Under the pieces are notes generated by a model. It was given only the letters and a program-made list of their open reading frames with translations. It was not told the origin of the DNA and searched no databases. A program made the translations under genes and the position numbers. Positions 58,840 to 64,000 of a DNA stretch of 64,000 nucleotides are shown piece after piece (positions within the stretch are counted from its first letter, which is position 1; each line of letters opens with the position of its first letter). Source of the stretch: Prevotella sp. UBA6994 (GTDB lineage: Bacteria > Bacteroidota > Bacteroidia > Bacteroidales > Bacteroidaceae); NCBI GenBank assembly GCA_002449845.1, contig DJXW01000016.1, positions 1 through 64,000 on the forward strand, read 5' to 3'.

Positions 58840-59684
58840 GACATAAACTTGATTAGTTTCCAGACACCGTTTTTGTTTTGGAACACCAATTCAGACTCCA
58901 ACCCATTGGCAATACCTCTTATGAGAAGCACTTTTTGATTGGTTTTCAAATAGGGTTGACCATAATAAATATTGTATATCACCTTTCCTGGAATCAAGGA
59001 AGGTTTGAATGTGGGCCATTGGTCAGGTACCATCATGCCAGTAATGGTATTGAAATCATCGTCGGGGTCAGGAGCAGAGAACGTAACTAAATCGTTTATA
59101 CTTTGTAATTGATATTCTTCATCACTCGAAAAACGATAGTAAAACTTCAGAAACGAGGCGTTGCGTGAACTGTCAACGGGCATTTCATTGATAGACGTGA
59201 GCATCCATTCTCCTTTGAGTCTATCAAAATAATACTGTTTGATGTTGTTCTTTTCGAGGAATATCTTTTCCACAATCACATGGTTGACGGTTGTATCCTT
59301 CACCACGTCTATCTGTTTTTTCTCGTCAAAAATCAAGGTGTAATAACCATCCTCCATGAAAAAATGATCCATAGCCCAATTGCCTTTCGTGGTTTTCTTT
59401 TTCAACACCTTATTATTATACCAAGGTAACGGAGACTGAATACGAGCCCTCTGCAACTTCTTGTTAGCGGCAAAATTAAAGAAGAAATCGTCAAATAATT
59501 CATCTGCTCCCTTAGGCATAAACACATCTTCCTGTGCCTCACTGTCGGCTAACAAAGAATCATCAACCAAAGAGTCCACTTCCTGAGCCTCATTGCCACT
59601 TTTATTGTCGAAACATCCCACGGATGAAATACAAAACAAAAAAGCACATATCAATGCAAGAGTGGAAAAAACACTTTTTTTCAT
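58836..59684 (-). CDS. DUF4348 lipoprotein
   Basis: A 282-residue protein with a lipoprotein signal (LALICAFLFCISSVGCFDN, lipobox SVGC) and an acidic linker, then the DUF4348 domain at about 60-282 (ADELFDDFFFNFAANKKLQR, FLEKNNIKQYYFDRLKGEWM, SSDEEYQLQSINDLVTFSAP). The family is uncharacterised and limited to Bacteroidetes. It is co-translated with murB, which suggests an envelope role. A -7 box (TACTTTTG complement 59728-59735) lies upstream. Confidence 0.85.
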   Translation of the reverse strand: MKKSVFSTLALICAFLFCISSVGCFDNKSGNEAQEVDSLVDDSLLADSEAQEDVFMPKGADELFDDFFFNFAANKKLQRARIQSPLPWYNNKVLKKKTTKGNWAMDHFFMEDGYYTLIFDEKKQIDVVKDTTVNHVIVEKIFLEKNNIKQYYFDRLKGEWMLTSINEMPVDSSRNASFLKFYYRFSSDEEYQLQSINDLVTFSAPDPDDDFNTITGMMVPDQWPTFKPSLIPGKVIYNIYYGQPYLKTNQKVLLIRGIANGLESELVFQNKNGVWKLIKFMS

Positions 59685-59868
59685 GTCGAAATGATTTGAA
59701 TAAACAACATATCATTCATAATTGATGCAAAAGTACAAAATAATCTTCACCTACTCCTATTTTTGAAGTAAAAACTTGAAGTATTTATTTCAAATAGCCA
59801 ATTATTTCGTTATCCAACCATCAAGACAACCATGATTTGCTCACTTTGGCAACAAAAGAACAACAGTT

Positions 59869-59900
59869 TTTGTTTTTTCTTTCGTTTTTTAGTATCTTTG
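59869..59900 (+). promoter_or_regulatory. Promoter of the MATE gene
   Basis: TTTG (59869-59872), 20 nt, TATCTTTG (59893-59900), 19 bp before the ATG. Confidence 0.8.
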
Positions 59901-59919
59901 CCAACGAAAACATAATAAT

Positions 59920-61305
59920 ATGTCAGAACAGACAAATAACAAGAAAGCCACCCTCGAACTTGGAACCAAGCCCGTGGGTCGTCTTTTGGTGCAATATGCC
60001 ATGCCTGCCATCGTTGCCATGGTAGCCAGTTCGTTGTATAATATGGTTGACTCTATATTTATCGGGCAAGGCGTTGGTGCATTGGCAATCTCTGGCTTGG
60101 CTATCACGTTTCCCTTCATGAATTTAAGTGGTGCTATCGGAGCGGGAATCGGTGTTGGCGCAAGTACATACCTGTCCGTAAAACTTGGGCAACGTGATTA
60201 TGAGACGGCACAAAAGATATTAGGCAACTCGGTAGTATTGAAGATTATCACCGGCATTTTATTTGGTGCGTTGTGTCTCGTTTTCCTTGACCCTATCTTG
60301 TATTTCTTTGGAGCCACGGAAAACACGATACCTTACGCCCGTGAATACATGATTGTCATCCTATTAGGCAATGTGTTTACACACCTGTACTTCGGAATGA
60401 ATGCCTTGTTGCGTGCTGCTTCCAAGCCGAGACACGCCATGTATGCCACCATTTTCACGGTGGTGCTCAACACAGCTCTCGACCCTCTGTTTATCTATAC
60501 CTTCGACATGGGTATTCAAGGTGCTGCCCTTGCCACCATTATCTCGCAAACAACGGCATTGTGTTGGCAGATATGGTTGTTTAGCAATCCCAACGAGTTG
60601 TTACACTTCAAGCGTGGTATTTACAAGTTGGACGGGAACATCATCAAGAACATCCTTGCCATTGGTATTTCACCATTCTCGATGAACGCATGTGCTTGCA
60701 TCATCGTGATATTCATCAACACCGCATTGGTTAGACATGGTGGCGACTTGGCTGTAGGTGCCTACGGAATAGCCAACAGAATAGGCTTCCTCTTTTTCAT
60801 GGTTGTCATGGGAATCAACCAAGGAATGCAACCCATTGCCGGATACAACTATGGTGCTTTGCAATTCGACAGGATGCTCAAGGTACTCAACTATTCCATG
60901 ATTGCAGCCACTGCCATTATGATTGTGGGATGGGTGGTTGGCGAGTTTGCCCCCTACCCTTGCGCCCGTTTGTTTACCAAAGACCAAGAGCTGATAGACA
61001 TTTCCATTCGTGGCATTCGCCTCAACATGCTTGCGTTTCCATTGATTGGTTCACAAGCGGTGATTACCAATTTCTTCCAAAGCATAGGTAAGGCAAAGAT
61101 AAGCATATTCCTGTCTCTCTCCAGACAAATGATTTTCTTATTGCCATTGCTCATCATCTTACCGCCCATAATGGGTACGGATGGCGTATGGGTGGCTTTG
61201 CCTGCCTCAGATTCCATAGCCTTCGTCGTAACATGGATTATCATGATTAGATATATGAAAAAGTTCAAATTGCAACATAAGGAGTTGGCTCATGCAAGAA
61301 GATAG
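59920..61305 (+). CDS. MATE family efflux transporter
   Basis: A 461-residue membrane protein with twelve hydrophobic segments in two homologous halves, the MATE layout: LLVQYAMPAIVAMVASSLYN, SGAIGAGIGVGASTYLSVKL, then YGIANRIGFLFFMVVMGINQ and GMQPIAGYNYGA (typical of the second half). It exports drugs or metabolites in exchange for Na+ or H+. The C-terminus overlaps the kinase-like gene by 14 nt. Confidence 0.94.
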   Translation: MSEQTNNKKATLELGTKPVGRLLVQYAMPAIVAMVASSLYNMVDSIFIGQGVGALAISGLAITFPFMNLSGAIGAGIGVGASTYLSVKLGQRDYETAQKILGNSVVLKIITGILFGALCLVFLDPILYFFGATENTIPYAREYMIVILLGNVFTHLYFGMNALLRAASKPRHAMYATIFTVVLNTALDPLFIYTFDMGIQGAALATIISQTTALCWQIWLFSNPNELLHFKRGIYKLDGNIIKNILAIGISPFSMNACACIIVIFINTALVRHGGDLAVGAYGIANRIGFLFFMVVMGINQGMQPIAGYNYGALQFDRMLKVLNYSMIAATAIMIVGWVVGEFAPYPCARLFTKDQELIDISIRGIRLNMLAFPLIGSQAVITNFFQSIGKAKISIFLSLSRQMIFLLPLLIILPPIMGTDGVWVALPASDSIAFVVTWIIMIRYMKKFKLQHKELAHARR

Positions 61306-61921
61306 AATCATCATCAACGTAGGCAGACAACTGGGTAGCGGTGGACGAATCATAGCCAAGATGTTGGCAGATGACTTCGGCTATCAGTTGTTTGACAAGG
61401 AAATATTGAATCTCGCTGCCAAGGAAAGTGGATTTTCAGAGAAGTTCTTTGAGCAAAACGATGAGCAGAAAGGATTCCTCAAGTCATTGTTTCACATGCA
61501 TGCACCTCATATTTCCGATAACAATTTCTATAACAGTCGTTTCTCCCAGGAGAGCCTGTTTCAGTTTCAGAGCGACGCAATCCGTAAAGCCGCAGCTAAC
61601 GGAAGTTGTATCTTCGTAGGCAGATGTGCCGACTACGTGTTGCGCGACTTTGAGAACGTTGTCAATATCTTCATCACCGCCAATATGGAAGATAGGATTA
61701 AGATGGTGCGAGAACGACATCAATGCGATGAAGAGACCGCCCATAAGATTATCACACAAAAGGAAAACGCCCGTTCCTCCTATTATAATTATTATACAGG
61801 GAAGAAATGGGGATTTTCAGACAATTACCACCTGTGTATAAACAGTTCGGTCCTCGGATTGGAAGGCACAGCTGCATTCATCAAGCATTTTATCTTGAAA
61901 AATCACCAAATCACGAAATAA
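61292..61921 (+). CDS. Cytidylate kinase-like family protein
   Basis: A 209-residue protein of the cytidylate-kinase-like family (PF13189 type): a P-loop in INVGRQLGSGGRIIAKMLAD, YQLFDKEILNLAAKESG, GSCIFVGRCADYVLRDF and KENARSSYYNYYTGKKWG. True Cmk proteins have a different lid, so substrate is uncertain. It overlaps the MATE gene by 14 nt and ends 18 bp before the phosphodiesterase gene, so the three form an operon. Confidence 0.88.
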   Translation: MQEDRIIINVGRQLGSGGRIIAKMLADDFGYQLFDKEILNLAAKESGFSEKFFEQNDEQKGFLKSLFHMHAPHISDNNFYNSRFSQESLFQFQSDAIRKAAANGSCIFVGRCADYVLRDFENVVNIFITANMEDRIKMVRERHQCDEETAHKIITQKENARSSYYNYYTGKKWGFSDNYHLCINSSVLGLEGTAAFIKHFILKNHQITK

Positions 61922-61939
61922 AACACAGTTTTTTCAGTT

Positions 61940-62431
61940 ATGAAGAAGATAGGAATCATCAGCGACACGCACTCATTCTGGGATGAGAAGTACTTACACT
62001 ACTTTGAGCCATGCGACGAGATTTGGCACGCTGGAGATATTGGAAGTACAGAGGTGGCAGACAAGCTCGCCGCATTCAGACCTCTCAGAGCCGTGTGTGG
62101 CAACTGTGACGGAGGCGATCTGCGACTGATGTTTCCTGTCAAGCTACGGTGGAAATGCGAAGACGTTGACGTATTGATGACTCATATCGGAGGCTATCCT
62201 GGCAATTACGATGTTTCCATCAGAGGACAGATATACGCCAATCCTCCCCAACTCTTCATCAGTGGTCATTCTCACATCTTGAAGGTTAAATACGACAAGA
62301 CGCTAAACCTCTTACACATCAACCCAGGTGCTGCGGGAATACAAGGATGGCACAAGGAACGGACATTGGTAAGGTTGACGATTGAAAACACCATGTTTAA
62401 GGACTGTGAAGTTATCACTTTGGGAAGGTAA
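61940..62431 (+). CDS. YfcE/MJ0936-type metallophosphoesterase
   Basis: A 163-residue calcineurin-like phosphoesterase with all five metal blocks: GIISDTHSF (DxH), WHAGDIGS (GD), GNCDG (GNCD), LMTHIGG and ISGHSHILKV (GHSH). Relatives cleave phosphodiesters of unknown natural substrate. It lies between the kinase-like gene and rfbB in the same direction. Confidence 0.93.
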   Translation: MKKIGIISDTHSFWDEKYLHYFEPCDEIWHAGDIGSTEVADKLAAFRPLRAVCGNCDGGDLRLMFPVKLRWKCEDVDVLMTHIGGYPGNYDVSIRGQIYANPPQLFISGHSHILKVKYDKTLNLLHINPGAAGIQGWHKERTLVRLTIENTMFKDCEVITLGR

Positions 62432-62466
62432 ACACTATGTTTAGAAAGTATAAACAATAACATAAT

Positions 62467-63615
62467 ATGAAGACGTATTTAGTAACAGGAGCCGCAGGCT
62501 TCATCGGTTCAAACTTCATCAAGTATTTGCTCAACAAGAAATACGTGAATGAAGACATTAAGATTATCGTACTCGACTCATTGACTTACGCTGGCAATCT
62601 GGGCACTATCAAGGAAGACATCGACGGCAAACGTTGTGTGTTTGTGAAAGGAGACATTCGAGACAGAGAACTGGCAGACAAGTTGTTTGCAGAAAACGAC
62701 ATCGACTATGTGGTAAACTTTGCGGCAGAAAGTCATGTGGATCGTTCTATCGAAGACCCACAGTTGTTCTTGTCTGTCAATATTCTCGGAACGCAAAACC
62801 TATTGGATGCAGCTCGCAAAGCATGGGTTACCGGAAAGGGAGAAGATGGCTATCCTACATGGAAAGAGGGTAAACGCTTCCACCAAGTGGCAACCGACGA
62901 GGTGTATGGTTCATTAGGAGCTGAGGGATATTTCACGGAAGAAACTCCGCTCTGTCCTCATAGCCCCTACAGTGCTTCAAAAACGGCTGCCGACATGATA
63001 GTAATGGCTTATCACGACACCTATCACATGCCCGTAACCATTACCAGATGCTCAAACAATTACGGTCCTTATCACTTCCCAGAGAAGCTGATTCCGCTGA
63101 TTATCAACAACATTCTCTCTGGCAAGAAACTACCTGTATATGGCAAAGGAGAGAACGTGAGGGACTGGCTCTACGTGGAAGACCATTGCAAGGCAATAGA
63201 TTTGGTAGTACGTGAAGGCAAGGACGGTGAGGTTTACAATGTGGGTGGACACAACGAAATGAAAAACATCGACATCGTGAAATTGACCATCAAGACCATT
63301 CACGACATGATGGAAGAAAACAAGGAATTGCGTAAGGTATTGAAGAAACAAGAATTGGACGAGAACGGAGACATTCGCATCGATTGGATTAACGATGATC
63401 TAATCACATTCGTTACCGACCGCCTTGGTCACGATATGCGTTACGCTATTGACCCGACGAAAATCAAGAACGAACTGGGATGGTTCCCAGAGACAATGTT
63501 TGCTCAGGGAATCGTGAAGACCATCAAGTGGAACCTGGAAAACCAAGACTGGATAGAAGAAGTAACCAGTGGCGACTACCAGAAGTACTACGAAGAAATG
63601 TACGGCAATAGATAA
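62467..63615 (+). CDS. rfbB: dTDP-glucose 4,6-dehydratase
   Basis: A 382-residue extended SDR: TGAAGFIGSNF at 7-17, the catalytic TDE triad part in QVATDEVYGSLG, YSASK (YxxxK) at about 170-174, and RCSNNYGPYHFPEKLIPLII. It makes dTDP-4-keto-6-deoxyglucose, the branch point to dTDP-rhamnose. An insert around 275-300 (MMEENKELRKVLKKQELDEN) is common in Bacteroidetes enzymes. The other rhamnose genes may lie beyond the window. It is followed 3 bp later by an acyltransferase-like frame. Confidence 0.96.
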   Translation: MKTYLVTGAAGFIGSNFIKYLLNKKYVNEDIKIIVLDSLTYAGNLGTIKEDIDGKRCVFVKGDIRDRELADKLFAENDIDYVVNFAAESHVDRSIEDPQLFLSVNILGTQNLLDAARKAWVTGKGEDGYPTWKEGKRFHQVATDEVYGSLGAEGYFTEETPLCPHSPYSASKTAADMIVMAYHDTYHMPVTITRCSNNYGPYHFPEKLIPLIINNILSGKKLPVYGKGENVRDWLYVEDHCKAIDLVVREGKDGEVYNVGGHNEMKNIDIVKLTIKTIHDMMEENKELRKVLKKQELDENGDIRIDWINDDLITFVTDRLGHDMRYAIDPTKIKNELGWFPETMFAQGIVKTIKWNLENQDWIEEVTSGDYQKYYEEMYGNR

Positions 63616-63618
63616 TTG

Positions 63619-64000
63619 ATGATTTTCGACATACAAAGATACAATCCCGCAATGGCTGACGAGTGGAATCAGTTTGTTGCGCAATCGAAGAACAGCACGT
63701 TTCTCTTCGACAGAAACTACATGGATTATCACCAAGATAGGTTCGAGGATTGTTCTTTGGTGGTCTATAAGAAAAATCGAATTTATGCCCTGTTGCCCGC
63801 CAATATCATTGGCTCAACCCTTTATTCACATCAAGGGTTGACATACGGGGGATTACTCATGGATGAACATTGTACGGGGAGCATGATTTGCCAATTGTTT
63901 GTGGAAATGAATGCTTACCTCGTACAAATGGGCATCAAAAAGGTGATATATAAAGCCATTCCCTCCATCTACCATATTTTACCGGCTGAAGAAGATTTGT
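63619..64000 (+). CDS. GNAT/FemAB-like acyltransferase, partial at window end
   Basis: An open frame starting at ATG 63619 and running off the window, about 127 residues visible (MIFDIQRYNPAMADEWNQFV, TFLFDRNYMDYHQDRFEDC, LLPANIIGSTLYSHQGLTYG, GIKKVIYKAIPSIYHILPAE). The pattern W..F...s....f....yMdyH..rf and SH.GlTYGG matches FemAB/GNAT-type transferases often found beside deoxysugar genes. It starts 3 bp after rfbB and probably belongs to its operon. The C-terminus is unknown. Confidence 0.7.
   Translation, partial: MIFDIQRYNPAMADEWNQFVAQSKNSTFLFDRNYMDYHQDRFEDCSLVVYKKNRIYALLPANIIGSTLYSHQGLTYGGLLMDEHCTGSMICQLFVEMNAYLVQMGIKKVIYKAIPSIYHILPAEEDL

Noticed and set aside
1..64000. tRNA and rRNA genes
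   Set aside because: I looked in every intergenic gap and saw no cloverleaf or rRNA-like segment; a tRNAscan run would settle it.

Overview
The window looks like a chromosome segment from a gut-type Bacteroidota, most likely a Prevotella/Segatella relative. Supporting signs are Bacteroidetes promoters (TTTG, 19-21 nt, TAnnTTTG), almost no Shine-Dalgarno sequences, families largely confined to this phylum (DUF4421, DUF4348, DUF4932, DUF5715, the Fe-S scaffold/GGGtGRT pair), secreted dipeptidyl peptidase III-type and pectin enzymes, and ATG starts placed very close to promoters. The taxon is an inference; no rRNA or tRNA gene is visible.

Layout. 1-7 kb: the N-terminal fragment of an SMR drug exporter is cut off by a small mobilizable integrative element (MobV relaxase, oriT-like hairpins, winged-helix protein, excisionase-like protein, tyrosine integrase, double-HTH protein), followed by an ISL3-type transposase that has lost its N-terminus. 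7-16 kb (minus strand): an ECF sigma/membrane partner/secreted thioredoxin-fold operon, a DUF4421 barrel, a uronate operon (uxuA, SDR mannonate oxidoreductase, Gfo/Idh/MocA), and a secreted NPP phosphodiesterase with a long leader. 16-21 kb (plus): AraC/AT-hook regulator, M49 peptidase, AlkD-like protein, Fe-S scaffold/GGGtGRT pair.

21.2-27 kb is the most unusual part. A nearly 2 kb gene-free stretch is packed with short phased repeats, a 280-bp multi-hairpin element and inverted 12-bp arrays. It ends in a ~175-nt structured RNA that leads into an unrecognised three-gene cassette: a GIY-YIG/T5orf172-like protein and two tandem ASCH-like paralogues. The cassette is closed by a probable antisense-strand small RNA. 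A second diverged copy of the structured RNA lies at 46.7 kb in front of an unrelated DUF4932 peptidase gene. The two copies differ by compensatory changes in their stems, which is direct evidence of a conserved RNA fold.

27-35 kb: pheT, a YebC-family regulator, a TSCPD protein, preA, and a pectin pair (CE12 esterase, GH28). 35-40 kb: accessory genes (SDR with a leaderless promoter, kinase-fold protein, WG-repeat protein, KilA-N, secreted surface protein). 40-46 kb: sppA-lpxK-PNP-thiL, and ribE behind a 220-nt structured leader. 46-49 kb: a broken toxin-antitoxin pair, RNA copy 2, DUF4932, a TraB/GumN fragment and a membrane protein. 49-64 kb is mainly housekeeping: DUF5715, PhoH, GH53 galactanase, a SPOR-ruvX-def-TPR operon, a YtxH/holin-like envelope operon, a DUF4348-murB-MBL operon, MATE-cytidylate-kinase-like-phosphodiesterase-rfbB, and a partial acyltransferase at the edge.

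Functionally, the GH28, CE12, GH53 and uxuA/SDR genes fit pectin use: cutting of galacturonan and galactan side chains, followed by uronate catabolism. A recurring theme is that intergenic spaces carry locus-specific tandem repeats with 21-22 bp (or 10/12 bp) periods that are themselves partly palindromic.
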